Origin: JAUVIB01 sp964424545
GTDB taxonomy: Bacteria; Calditrichota; Calditrichia; Calditrichales; Calditrichaceae
Assembly: GCA_964424545.1 (NCBI GenBank)
Contig: CAYRJN010000020.1
Coordinates: 1 to 31,057, forward strand
Direction of reading: 5' to 3'
Length of the DNA: 31,057 nt
Within the stretch, counting starts at the first letter, position 1. Each line of letters opens with the position of its first letter. Below the pieces are notes generated by a model. It was not told where the DNA came from, ran no database searches, and saw nothing but the letters and a program-made list of their open reading frames with translations. A program made the position numbers and the translations under genes. Shown one piece after another: positions 7,963 to 17,148 of this stretch.

Positions 7963-8811
7963 TCATTTATCTTTCGGCTTAAAAACCAATGCAATCCATT
8001 CGTTTTTGCTTTTTTGCTCAACCGGCTCCCATTTAACGCCATAAACGGAGAGGATATGTTCGTAATCGTTTTTAAGCAATCCGGAAAGGATCAGTATGCC
8101 TTTTTTATTTATGTAATCTCTAAGATTGTCGGCTATATCAATCAATACGTTTTTATTGATATTAGCAAGAATCATATCATATTTCTGCATTGCAATATCC
8201 TTAAGTTGGCCGGTAATGACCTCTATTTTTCCCCAGAGATTATTTAAGGCAATATTTTCCCTGCAATTTTCCGTAGCAAGCACATCGAAATCATAAGCGG
8301 TAACACGGTTTGCTCCCATAAGAACGCCGTAAATAGACAAGATACCGCTCCCTGTTCCGGCGTCGAGAATAGACATTCCTTGCTTTAAATAAGCAGGCAT
8401 AATTTGTAAAATCAATTGAGTGGTTTCATGATGTCCCGTGCCGAAAGCCATTTTGGGACTGATTATAATCGTTTTCATTTTACTGTCTGTCGGCGGTTGT
8501 TCCCAATCGGGATATATCATCAGATCGTCACTGATTTGAAACGGTTTAAAATTTTCTTTCCATTTTTCATCCCAGGATTCCGTGGGAATTTCATTCACAC
8601 TAATATCAATTTCCTCTTTTTGGGAGATTTCATTCTTTATTATATCTTTTATATCGGCATAAATTTTATCTTGCCATGTTTCTCGTTTAAAATAGACGAT
8701 TATACAATCATTCTTTTCTTCAATGCCTTCGGCGCCAAGATTAAATAGATACGGAGAGAGTATATCCAGATTTTCCGGCGGCGTATTTATGTTTATTTTT
8801 ATCCAGTCCAT
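7963..8811 (-). CDS. prmA: Ribosomal protein L11 methyltransferase
   Basis: A 282-residue SAM-dependent methyltransferase that modifies ribosomal protein L11. The N-terminal 100 residues match the L11-recognition domain (ESWDEKWKENFKPFQISDDL). Then come PKMAFGTGHHETT (119-131), the SAM-binding LDAGTGSGILSI (149-160), YDFDVLATENC for the ribose-binding acidic loop, and the substrate-site motif LANINKNVL (215-223), all characteristic of PrmA. Length is normal for the family. It begins 16 bp after the end of sprA on the same strand, so it is likely carried on the sprA transcript, a housekeeping gene embedded in a secretion locus. Confidence 0.93.
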   Translation of the reverse strand: MDWIKININTPPENLDILSPYLFNLGAEGIEEKNDCIIVYFKRETWQDKIYADIKDIIKNEISQKEEIDISVNEIPTESWDEKWKENFKPFQISDDLMIYPDWEQPPTDSKMKTIIISPKMAFGTGHHETTQLILQIMPAYLKQGMSILDAGTGSGILSIYGVLMGANRVTAYDFDVLATENCRENIALNNLWGKIEVITGQLKDIAMQKYDMILANINKNVLIDIADNLRDYINKKGILILSGLLKNDYEHILSVYGVKWEPVEQKSKNEWIALVFKPKDK

Positions 8812-8827
8812 GTGACAGCCTTTAAAT

Positions 8828-11800
8828 TTAATCTCGAATAGAAATATTTACAGTAATACCGAACTCTTTATAAGAGTATTTGCCCGTAATTTTATTATCC
8901 GTACCGCCCATTTCGTAAAAAAGACTCCCTTGTACGCGGGTACTGAAACGATAAGTGGCAGATGGTCTGAGTTTCCATGTAGAGTTGCTTTGTTTCTCCA
9001 CAAAGTTCACATCGTCAAACTGTTTCTGAAAGGTCTTGTTCGAAGATGAATCAAATGTCAGGTTTAAATTAAGCTGATTTTTAAACGTCTTTCCTTTAAA
9101 AGGCCAAATGGGAATCGGAATACGAAAACCCGTTTGTTTGGAATAGCTTAACGAAACCGTAAAAGCTTTTGTTTCCGCTTTAGACGCGCCGCCGCCCGTA
9201 GAGTAGCTGAAATTAGTATTATTCGTTATGCGAACGCTTCCGCGGACGCCCCAGACGGTCTGTACGTTTAATCCCACCAAAGGCGCCCAACTATTGGTAA
9301 ACGTTTCGCTGTTGGGCGTAAAATCACCATTTTCACGCAAAGCAAGTTGCGCCGTGTATTTACTGGAATGGGCGTGATCTACCGATAACGTTTTTGCAAA
9401 TTGTGAGAAAAATAAAAATTTCTCCAGGCCCGATATCCTAACATTCCAATCCGGTATAAAGCTATGCCAATCATTAAGTAAATCATCGAAGTCGGCTTGC
9501 GGATTATCGCCCATGACAAAATAGGTTCCCGCTTTGCTCCCCGTCATTCTCGCTCCGTAATCGGATTCCGATTGTTGTTTACTATACATATGTTGTAAAG
9601 AGATTTTGATATTTCTCGTAATCGTAAATCCGGTGCTTGTTTTTATAGCGTCCGTTGCCGCGAGAACAGGCCCTTTTAACTGAACGCCGAGACTTGAATC
9701 CTGTGTTACGCCGGGGTCCTGCGTAAAACCAAATTGATATTGCCAGGTTGGAATGCCCGTCAAATAACTGTTGCCGGTCTTATTACTTTTTGTGTAGGTC
9801 ATCTGAATATTTTGAAAGGAAGCCAATACATTATAGACCAATAGTAAAGGATTAGGGAACGTAAACCCCTTCTTATTGCCTTCGTTTTTACTGTCTTTTG
9901 TTTTCTTTGCGTTTGATTTTTTTGCTTTTCCTCTTGTAGGCCTGCCTCTTCCCGAAGACTTCTTAGAGCGCGTGGATTTTTTCGGATTGTAAATCATTTT
10001 CATTAAAGTCGACGGATTAAAGGTAAGCCCCACGCGAGCCTGCACATTATTGGAACTGTTTTTATATTTATAACCGCTGGTCAGTTGATAAGCGAAACTG
10101 GAAGTATAGGCAAAATCAGGTTTGAGCCATTTAAAAAGCTGCGGCTTAAAATTCCCCTTAAATGATTGGCTGATATCCGTATCTAAACCGAAATTACCTT
10201 TTGTGATAATTTGTCGCAGTAATTCCTTGTGCGTTAAGCCGACAAAATCGGCATCCGATTTTTGTGAACGAGAATAGGTAAAATTAATACTATTTGTAAA
10301 TTTATACGAAGTCGAAAGCGAGCGGGTAGAATTAGTGTTTATCACATTAGTTGTGGTCGTATCTCCACGATACCTTTTATTTGATTCAGAGTCATTAATA
10401 TTAAGATTAAGACTCAGCGAACTCGGCGTATAATAAAATTTTTGGTCGGCGAACATTTTTAAAATTGGAATATTATGTAACGGCTTAAAAGGTTCTATAT
10501 AATTATTTTTTCCAAAGGGCACTTTATAAGCAAAAGTTTCTTTAGCTTGTCTTGATTTTTGATCTTCAATTTCCCAATTACGGCTTTTTTTTAACGAATA
10601 ATCAAAATCGGCGCTTAAATTATCAATAGTATATTGTAAATACCATTTCTTGGATTTTGTCCGTTTTTTGATATTAACGCCGAAGCCGTAGACTTCGTTG
10701 GCGGTAATCAACGTATCCAAGGCTTCCGGGATTTCCCTCATCCCGAAAAGAGAACGGATTTTATCTTCTACATTATCATTTGTGTACCCGGTTAGTATAT
10801 CGGTTTTCGGAATATATTTAGGAATACTGCGATTGAATGAGGCGCGTCCGTCGATAGGAATTGACAGATCCCAGGACGCCGGTAAAAGCCGGTCGAAGGC
10901 AAATCGTCCCGAATAGTTTTGCGACTCGGATGTATTGCCTTTACCGAATTGTGTGCTGATATTGTGATAATCGGCGTCCTTACTTTCCCATTCGGCGTTT
11001 AAAGAAATCAAGTCCGCCAGCTTAATACCGGTTTTTAAACGCATTGCCGTAGCGTTTACTTTTCGTACATTTGATAAACGCAACTCATCAAGCCATATCT
11101 CGCCTGTCCAGTCAAAAACATCTTTATTCCTTACACCGATTACAAAATAACGTATGGTGCTCAAAACGGGTAAGCCGACCGCTTTATAATAAGCGGAAGG
11201 TTTGTTAGACAAACGCTTATACTTATCGGGAAGCGATTTGACCTTGGTCAAATCGTCCAAATCGATATCTATAGTGTTATAAGGACTCCAATGAGCGTAT
11301 ATATCTTCGCCATATTCATAATAATTGTTATTATCCGAACCGAAGCGGATATAGAATTCGATCTTTGATGTATCAATATCTGGAGATTCGGGAACGCCGT
11401 TACGATCGCCGTGGACAAACATGCGCAATCGCTCATAATTTACTAAATTTAATGGACTGTATAACGCTTTTTTAGCTTCGGCAATGGAGCGACCCGGAAA
11501 ATTTTCGAAATGCATTACCAGCGCTTGTTCTTTGGACATCGTTTTGGTAATACGATCGCGAACGCCGGAAACGCCGGGAGGCGAGTGGTAAGGCTCCGGA
11601 CCGCCGGGAATTTCATCCACATTTTCTTCCGTATTATAGGTAGACAATGTAAAAATGGAATCGTCCTTAACATAGGTATAGTCTAAGGTATCGGGATAAT
11701 CCAAAGCGCCGTCTACAATACCCGTCTCTTCCCATTCATTCCCTACAAAATCAAAGGTGGCAATATAAATACGCGTACGCTCTTTCGGCAGATCGCTAAA

Positions 11801-14800
11801 CCACATACGAGCATTAAATATTTGTTGAAAGGTTGTATCGGGATTGCCTACCCAGCGCTGATAATCTTTTATGGGAATTCTAAACTGCCTCCACCCTTTT
11901 TCCGTAGCGCCGGCAATCCATTTTTTCGCTTCCACATCATTGGAATCAAGGGAAAATGAATATTCGAAATAGTCATTGAATGTATTAAGACCATCACCAT
12001 CTAGATCTTCACTATCAGGGTAACGGGCGTTTTTAGATTGTGAGTTGCCTTCCGTCCCTTTTAACCTGCTGTAATCGTAACCATCGTATTCGTTAATGGC
12101 ATTTTGGATGGGAGCGCTCCATTTATCATAAAGACTTGCGCCGGGTTCGCCGAAAGGAATACCGTCGATGCCGGTATCTTCGCCTTCGTCCAGAACGCCG
12201 TTTCCATTTTTATCTTCAGTATTTAACCCCCCGTGGCTTAATTTACCAAGAGACGTACGTCCTTTCATATACCAGTCTTCGGAAATGCGTCCGATATCGA
12301 TATTAACCGTTCCTTTGTAACCAAATACCCACAGTTCGATATATTTTGTTTTCTGCTGATTAGAGAAATTAATTGTGGAACGCATAAAACCGCCCCAGGT
12401 GCTATCGGGATCCTCATCGTCGTTTCTAAAAAATTCTACCCCAAGTACCGGCGTTGTTTGTCCCGTTTGAGCGTTAACGTCTCTATTCGGCCAGATATCC
12501 TTTATAAGAACCTGATGGAAAGGATTAAACCAAGATACATTCTGTGTGCGGGCTTTGTTGATAAGGGTATCCGGCATTAGCGCGATATAATCGCTTACGT
12601 CGCCTTTGGCATCGCCCGGTATTAGGTTGGGCAATACGGCGGGCGGGCTGGCCATTGTCCATGTTCGATATTGAATGCCCAGCGTCGTCGTTCTGCGGCT
12701 GGATTCGAAATCATCAATATATGCCACTCCCTTATCGTCGCCGGTTTCCTTATTATTTAGTGAATTCGGATTGGGCAGAACCTGTGCAAATTCGCCTTCA
12801 ACATTTATAGCCGACTCCACGGTGCTCTCATAAAACGGCAAAATATTTAAGGCTTTGGTGAGAAATTTCGGTTTTAGAGAAAATTTACCATTTAAATCCC
12901 ATACAAAGTTTTCAAAAGGCTCTTGCCCGACGCGCACACGCTGATCTAATGTTGATTTGCTTAAATATAGAGCCGTTAAACCGACAAACGAATTATCTCC
13001 GAGTTTATACTCCGCCCGCGTTCCGGCAATCGTTTTCTTATCTAATTGAAACAGATTTGCCCGCTCATATTTAATCGATATATTGGCGCTGCTTCTTTTG
13101 GCCTCAATCGAAGTAAGGGTAAGCTGACCGCTGAAATAATCAATAATATAATCTTTATCGCGTTTTAACGTTACGCCGTTCAGCGTAACCACTTCGCTGT
13201 TTTCCAGAACATAAAAACCGAGGTTAAAGGTTGATTTACTGCTCTTTGAGGTTACAATCATTTCAAATTTACTGGCGTTGCTGTAGGCGCTGGCATCCGT
13301 ATCGTTGAGATAATACATATCAACGCGATTTTTTTCGGCAATTTCATTAAAACGCGGAGCGTCTTTTGTCGGGTTGAACGGCTGCAACGAAGGAAAAATT
13401 AAAATTCCGTTTACCAGATCTACGGTATATTGATTGATATCAATAATATCGTCCGGTTCAAGTTCATCATTTTTATTAACGACATCAAGTCCGGTAAGGT
13501 TTAAAAACAATCTGCGGGGATCAACATCCTGGCGCACGTCGTGCGTTCCGTTTTTATTATTTTCCAAACGAACGTCAAAGCCTTCTTTCTCTATTTTAGT
13601 GCCTCCGAGAGAATAAACATTGCGCATCATTAACGGCCAGGTTCTATTATATTCGTCCGACGGTTTCATGGACTTTGGCTTTATCAGTTTTAAAACAATG
13701 TTATTGGTCGAGGTCGAATCGCCCCATTCTTCGTAAAGCGTTCCTCTTTTTGTGCCGTCCGAAGTTAAATAGGCGATAGCTAAAACAGCCGATGAATTTA
13801 CGGACTGATTTAACCAAAAAAATCCGCGATAAGGGTCAAAATCATAATCCTTTTTTGGTTCCAGCCGCTTGAAATACTGTTTTTCCACCGTACCCGCAAT
13901 TTCGGTCACATCTTCAGGGTTCTTTCCCGCATATTTTTCGGGATCAACGGCCGCCAGACAATATCTTGCACCCAAATCGCCAATTCGCGCAGACATAAAT
14001 ACATCTAACTGAAGGATTTCTTTACCGTGAATAACATCAAACTTTTGCAAATCTTCGCTGTACCCTTTTGGGAACTGATCTCTATATAATGAATCAATGA
14101 AGAAATAGCGGTTTTTAATAAAATCGATATCTTTAATGGTAGATTTCGATTCTGTAGCCGAACCGGAAATTTCAAGTTCCTGCTGCTGGCCTTTTTCGAG
14201 AGAAGCGATCCCTGTTATATTCAGGTTGCCGATTTTAGCGGCCGCTTTAAGCCCGAACAATCCTTTATTTGAACCGCCGAACATCACATATTTTGTAGAT
14301 GGCAGAGAAAGAGAAATATTTCCGGCCTCAATGGATTGTATAATTTCGTCTTCATCTCCTTTGTAACGCAGTTTTAAAGTATTTTCAATATCCGTTGTTG
14401 CCTCGCTGTTTTGGTCAACGGATACGGTAACTTTATCGCCGATTTTACCTTCAATGGTAAACTGCTGCGTTTGTTTAAAACGCGGACTGAAGGTGTTTTG
14501 GCTTTCTAACGCACTTACCGCCGAACCCGAACGTTCTTCTGCGCGACCGGATAAATCGAAAGATATATTACCGGTTACGCGCAGTCCGATACGGTCCGAA
14601 CCGAAAATCCTGGTAAATGTTTTATTTTTAATGCGAAAGGGAATATCAAGCTCAAAAGCGCCGGAAGATTTCTTTTGGCTTTTGCTTAGTTTGTTGATGT
14701 TTAATTGACGCCAGGCGTTCACAATATCATCATGCGTACGCATATCAATATAACTATTCACATCAACAACCGCCGGAAGGAAAAAATCCGTATCATCAAG

Positions 14801-15049
14801 AGAACGCCGTACGGATATATATTGGGCGGAGGAATCCATCTCAACCTTAAAAATATCTTTTTTTGATTTGATATCAAAAATAGTGGAATCCATTGCATAA
14901 TGCTGGAATGCAGTCATTTTTGGTTGAAATAAGGTCACAACGCGAGGAGGCGGCGGAAGTTTTATGCCTAACTGGGCGTAGGCCTGCCCCGATAGTATCG
15001 TGATACTAATTATATATATAATTTGCGGAAAAAGTCCGGTTTTTTTCAT
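8828..15049 (-). CDS. sprA: SprA, type IX secretion outer-membrane translocon
   Basis: A very large exported protein, 2073 residues from the ATG at 15049. I prefer this ATG to the TTG at 15070 because it gives a clean signal peptide (MKKTGLFPQIIYIISITILS, cleaved near AYA-QLG). Its general architecture matches SprA/Sov, the 36-strand barrel through which T9SS cargo crosses the outer membrane: beta-rich modules with DIDLDDLTKVKSLPDKYKR, ENFPGRSIAEAKK and TGEIWLDELRLSNV, plus many alternating amphipathic strands. It is somewhat shorter than typical Bacteroidota homologues (about 2400-2500 residues). Calcium-binding-like Asp loops occur near residues 944 (DKNGNGVLDEGED) and 1013 (DLDGDGLNTFND). 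A strikingly basic Lys/Ser/Arg segment lies at about residues 1688-1720. The gene leads a leftward run with prmA, a lipoprotein, a sorting-domain protein and two PorV-like barrels. Confidence 0.92.
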   Translation of the reverse strand: MKKTGLFPQIIYIISITILSGQAYAQLGIKLPPPPRVVTLFQPKMTAFQHYAMDSTIFDIKSKKDIFKVEMDSSAQYISVRRSLDDTDFFLPAVVDVNSYIDMRTHDDIVNAWRQLNINKLSKSQKKSSGAFELDIPFRIKNKTFTRIFGSDRIGLRVTGNISFDLSGRAEERSGSAVSALESQNTFSPRFKQTQQFTIEGKIGDKVTVSVDQNSEATTDIENTLKLRYKGDEDEIIQSIEAGNISLSLPSTKYVMFGGSNKGLFGLKAAAKIGNLNITGIASLEKGQQQELEISGSATESKSTIKDIDFIKNRYFFIDSLYRDQFPKGYSEDLQKFDVIHGKEILQLDVFMSARIGDLGARYCLAAVDPEKYAGKNPEDVTEIAGTVEKQYFKRLEPKKDYDFDPYRGFFWLNQSVNSSAVLAIAYLTSDGTKRGTLYEEWGDSTSTNNIVLKLIKPKSMKPSDEYNRTWPLMMRNVYSLGGTKIEKEGFDVRLENNKNGTHDVRQDVDPRRLFLNLTGLDVVNKNDELEPDDIIDINQYTVDLVNGILIFPSLQPFNPTKDAPRFNEIAEKNRVDMYYLNDTDASAYSNASKFEMIVTSKSSKSTFNLGFYVLENSEVVTLNGVTLKRDKDYIIDYFSGQLTLTSIEAKRSSANISIKYERANLFQLDKKTIAGTRAEYKLGDNSFVGLTALYLSKSTLDQRVRVGQEPFENFVWDLNGKFSLKPKFLTKALNILPFYESTVESAINVEGEFAQVLPNPNSLNNKETGDDKGVAYIDDFESSRRTTTLGIQYRTWTMASPPAVLPNLIPGDAKGDVSDYIALMPDTLINKARTQNVSWFNPFHQVLIKDIWPNRDVNAQTGQTTPVLGVEFFRNDDEDPDSTWGGFMRSTINFSNQQKTKYIELWVFGYKGTVNIDIGRISEDWYMKGRTSLGKLSHGGLNTEDKNGNGVLDEGEDTGIDGIPFGEPGASLYDKWSAPIQNAINEYDGYDYSRLKGTEGNSQSKNARYPDSEDLDGDGLNTFNDYFEYSFSLDSNDVEAKKWIAGATEKGWRQFRIPIKDYQRWVGNPDTTFQQIFNARMWFSDLPKERTRIYIATFDFVGNEWEETGIVDGALDYPDTLDYTYVKDDSIFTLSTYNTEENVDEIPGGPEPYHSPPGVSGVRDRITKTMSKEQALVMHFENFPGRSIAEAKKALYSPLNLVNYERLRMFVHGDRNGVPESPDIDTSKIEFYIRFGSDNNNYYEYGEDIYAHWSPYNTIDIDLDDLTKVKSLPDKYKRLSNKPSAYYKAVGLPVLSTIRYFVIGVRNKDVFDWTGEIWLDELRLSNVRKVNATAMRLKTGIKLADLISLNAEWESKDADYHNISTQFGKGNTSESQNYSGRFAFDRLLPASWDLSIPIDGRASFNRSIPKYIPKTDILTGYTNDNVEDKIRSLFGMREIPEALDTLITANEVYGFGVNIKKRTKSKKWYLQYTIDNLSADFDYSLKKSRNWEIEDQKSRQAKETFAYKVPFGKNNYIEPFKPLHNIPILKMFADQKFYYTPSSLSLNLNINDSESNKRYRGDTTTTNVINTNSTRSLSTSYKFTNSINFTYSRSQKSDADFVGLTHKELLRQIITKGNFGLDTDISQSFKGNFKPQLFKWLKPDFAYTSSFAYQLTSGYKYKNSSNNVQARVGLTFNPSTLMKMIYNPKKSTRSKKSSGRGRPTRGKAKKSNAKKTKDSKNEGNKKGFTFPNPLLLVYNVLASFQNIQMTYTKSNKTGNSYLTGIPTWQYQFGFTQDPGVTQDSSLGVQLKGPVLAATDAIKTSTGFTITRNIKISLQHMYSKQQSESDYGARMTGSKAGTYFVMGDNPQADFDDLLNDWHSFIPDWNVRISGLEKFLFFSQFAKTLSVDHAHSSKYTAQLALRENGDFTPNSETFTNSWAPLVGLNVQTVWGVRGSVRITNNTNFSYSTGGGASKAETKAFTVSLSYSKQTGFRIPIPIWPFKGKTFKNQLNLNLTFDSSSNKTFQKQFDDVNFVEKQSNSTWKLRPSATYRFSTRVQGSLFYEMGGTDNKITGKYSYKEFGITVNISIRD

Positions 15050-15684
15050 TGCCTGAGTATTCAATAACAACCTTAATTATCACATACACATTTAGGGTAT
15101 CAAAATTATACGCGGACTCCTTCTTTATTTAATTAGAAAATACTATCAAGTTTATTAATTTATTACATAATTTATATATTTTCAAGGATAAATTTATGAC
15201 GGCTATCATTTCTTGTCTAAATTATTAAAAAAAATCAACATTAAAGACTAATTTCTGCCAATACTTATTGAAATCAGGAAACTTAAAAAGTAATAATCGA
15301 CAAAATCCTGCAATGATATAAAACTAAATAAAATCAATAAAGTTCACTCTTGTTTTATTTTTTTTAATTTTAATCGATCTTTTGGTTCCATTACAAAATT
15401 TTTACGGATATCAATCAATTTACAAAGCTTTGTTTTTATCGAAAATTCGTTATGTTTATTTACTGTTTTCGGACGGGATTATAAATGCAGTATAAATAAT
15501 TATATCAATAACCTTTTGCCATTGATTAAAAAATCTTTTATATCTGCCGAAATATTTATATATTCGCCACATAGCTTAGTTATTTCTTGAATCGAGAAAT
15601 TGTTCCTTAACCCAACTTTAGTAAAATTTATTCGTAATAGTAAATTATAAATTTTACTTTTAAATTAATTATGATAAGTAGATA
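15050..15684. other. AT-rich divergent intergenic region between sprA and lptF
   Basis: About 635 bp without a credible gene. It must hold divergent promoters for sprA (leftward) and lptF (rightward). On the minus strand a perfect TATAAT lies at 15110-15105, about 55 bp from the sprA ATG, but without a convincing -35 box. A perfect 12-bp inverted repeat sits just before lptF (listed separately), and a 6-bp dyad ATTTCT/AGAAAT lies at 15582-15600. The rest is low-complexity A/T with no RNA-gene signature that I can see. Confidence 0.6.
15620..15658. promoter_or_regulatory. Perfect 12-bp inverted repeat upstream of lptF
   Basis: AGTAAAATTTAT (15620-15631) is repeated exactly in inverse orientation as ATAAATTTTACT (15647-15658), with a 15-nt spacer. 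It ends 26 bp before the lptF start codon. It could be an operator for a dimeric regulator (centre-to-centre spacing 27 bp) or a hairpin in the lptF leader. AT-rich background makes chance matches easier, but 12/12 is long. Confidence 0.45.
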
Positions 15685-17148
15685 ATGAAAATATTAACGC
15701 GTTATATCATAAAAGAACATATCGGCCCTTTTTTATTTTCGGTTTCCGTGCTGATGTTTATACTGATGATGCAATTTCTTGTGCAGCATATAGATACCAT
15801 TTTCGGTCGAGGATTAGGCGCCTATGTTATTTTTAAACTGATTGTTCTCAATCTCGCTTGGATGCTTGCTCTCGCCGTGCCCATGTCCACTCTGGTAGCC
15901 GTATTAATGGTTTATGGCGCTATGTCGGCCAATAATGAAATTACCATTTTAAAATCCAGCGGTATCAGTATCTATCGCTTAATTCTGCCGTCTCTGTTTA
16001 TCGGAATATTTTTGACCCTAGCCATGATAAGCTTTAACGACGATGTCCTGCCCGATGCCAATCATCAAGCGGCATTAACCATAAGGGCAATAAGGAAAAC
16101 TAAGCCTACTCTTTACCTTGAACCGAACATATTTTACGCCATAGGGAAATATACCCTGCTTGTAAATAAGATTGAAAAACCGCCTATTGAAGAATGGCAC
16201 GACCTTAGCAATCTGCTCGGCCCGGAGTATCGCATAAGCGAGAATCTCGACCGTCTAAAAAACATCACCATTTTTGACCGCTCCGATCCCAAAAAAACGA
16301 TTACCATTACAGCCGACGAAGGTTATATGATCTATTCTCATGCGCGAAAATCGCTTGTATTTACGCTTTTTAACGGCGAGTTTCACGAAATCGATAATAT
16401 AAAATATGAGGAATATCAAAAATCATATTTTAAGAAACACATGGTAAATATTCCGGCTCCCGATTTTGAACTTGAAGAACAGGACAGCAATTATCGCAGT
16501 GATCGAGAAATGAGTATTGCCATGATGAAAAAAAAGGTTTCACAAGCGGAAATAACAATGGGAATGAATATTGACAAAGTACATAAAAATATTAATAAAA
16601 ATTTTGCTAAGATCGATAATTTAATTGCTCAAGCGGATTCCGTTGAAACAAACGGCAACCTTAACGCCATACTCAATAAACGAATAACAAAATCAAAATG
16701 GCATAGCGCGGTAGCCGCCGCCGCTCGTGAAGCGATGAGGCATTATCAAAGAATGCGCACCATACAAAGCAACATAGACAATCAAAAAAGACAGATGAAT
16801 AAATATTGGGTTGAGATTCACAAAAAAATCTCACTCCCCTTTGCTTGTTTGGTATTTGTCCTGATCGGAGCGCCTCTCGGTATTATGGCCAAACGTGGCA
16901 ATATGGGAACTGCCATAGCTTTAAGTTTGGGGTTTTTTATTTTATATTGGGTCTTTTTAATCGGCGGCGAAGACCTTGCCGACAGAAAATATATGACGCC
17001 ATTCCTCGCCATGTGGACGCCGAATATAATTGTCGGCATAGGTGGTCTCGTTTTGGTGTGGCGTGCGGTTAAGGAGACAAAATTCATCAACTGGGGGCGC
17101 TTGACTGCTTTTTTTAAACTATTTAAAGGTCGTAAAAACGATGCTTAA
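15685..17148 (+). CDS. lptF: LptF/LptG-family permease (LPS export), first of pair, with large helical insertion
   Basis: A 487-residue inner-membrane protein of the YjgP/YjgQ family. With LptB and its partner LptG, it extracts lipopolysaccharide from the inner membrane and passes it to the periplasmic Lpt bridge. The N-terminus (ILTRYIIKEHIGPFLFSV), the helices to about residue 120 including the NNEITILKSSGISIYRLI coupling segment, a beta-jellyroll region (about 135-260) and the last three membrane helices from HKKISLPFACLVFVLIGAPLG on all match the family. It is about 125 residues longer than usual: between MSIAMMKKKV (about 285) and the penultimate helices lies an insertion of roughly 85 charged, predicted-helical residues (about 286-370). 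It overlaps the next gene by 8 bp, which supports a coupled F/G pair. The F versus G label follows gene order and is tentative. Confidence 0.88.
   Translation: MKILTRYIIKEHIGPFLFSVSVLMFILMMQFLVQHIDTIFGRGLGAYVIFKLIVLNLAWMLALAVPMSTLVAVLMVYGAMSANNEITILKSSGISIYRLILPSLFIGIFLTLAMISFNDDVLPDANHQAALTIRAIRKTKPTLYLEPNIFYAIGKYTLLVNKIEKPPIEEWHDLSNLLGPEYRISENLDRLKNITIFDRSDPKKTITITADEGYMIYSHARKSLVFTLFNGEFHEIDNIKYEEYQKSYFKKHMVNIPAPDFELEEQDSNYRSDREMSIAMMKKKVSQAEITMGMNIDKVHKNINKNFAKIDNLIAQADSVETNGNLNAILNKRITKSKWHSAVAAAAREAMRHYQRMRTIQSNIDNQKRQMNKYWVEIHKKISLPFACLVFVLIGAPLGIMAKRGNMGTAIALSLGFFILYWVFLIGGEDLADRKYMTPFLAMWTPNIIVGIGGLVLVWRAVKETKFINWGRLTAFFKLFKGRKNDA

Noticed and set aside
15050..15070. TTG at 15070 as the sprA start
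   Set aside because: The AAGG directly touches the TTG with no spacer, and the ATG at 15049 gives a better signal peptide.
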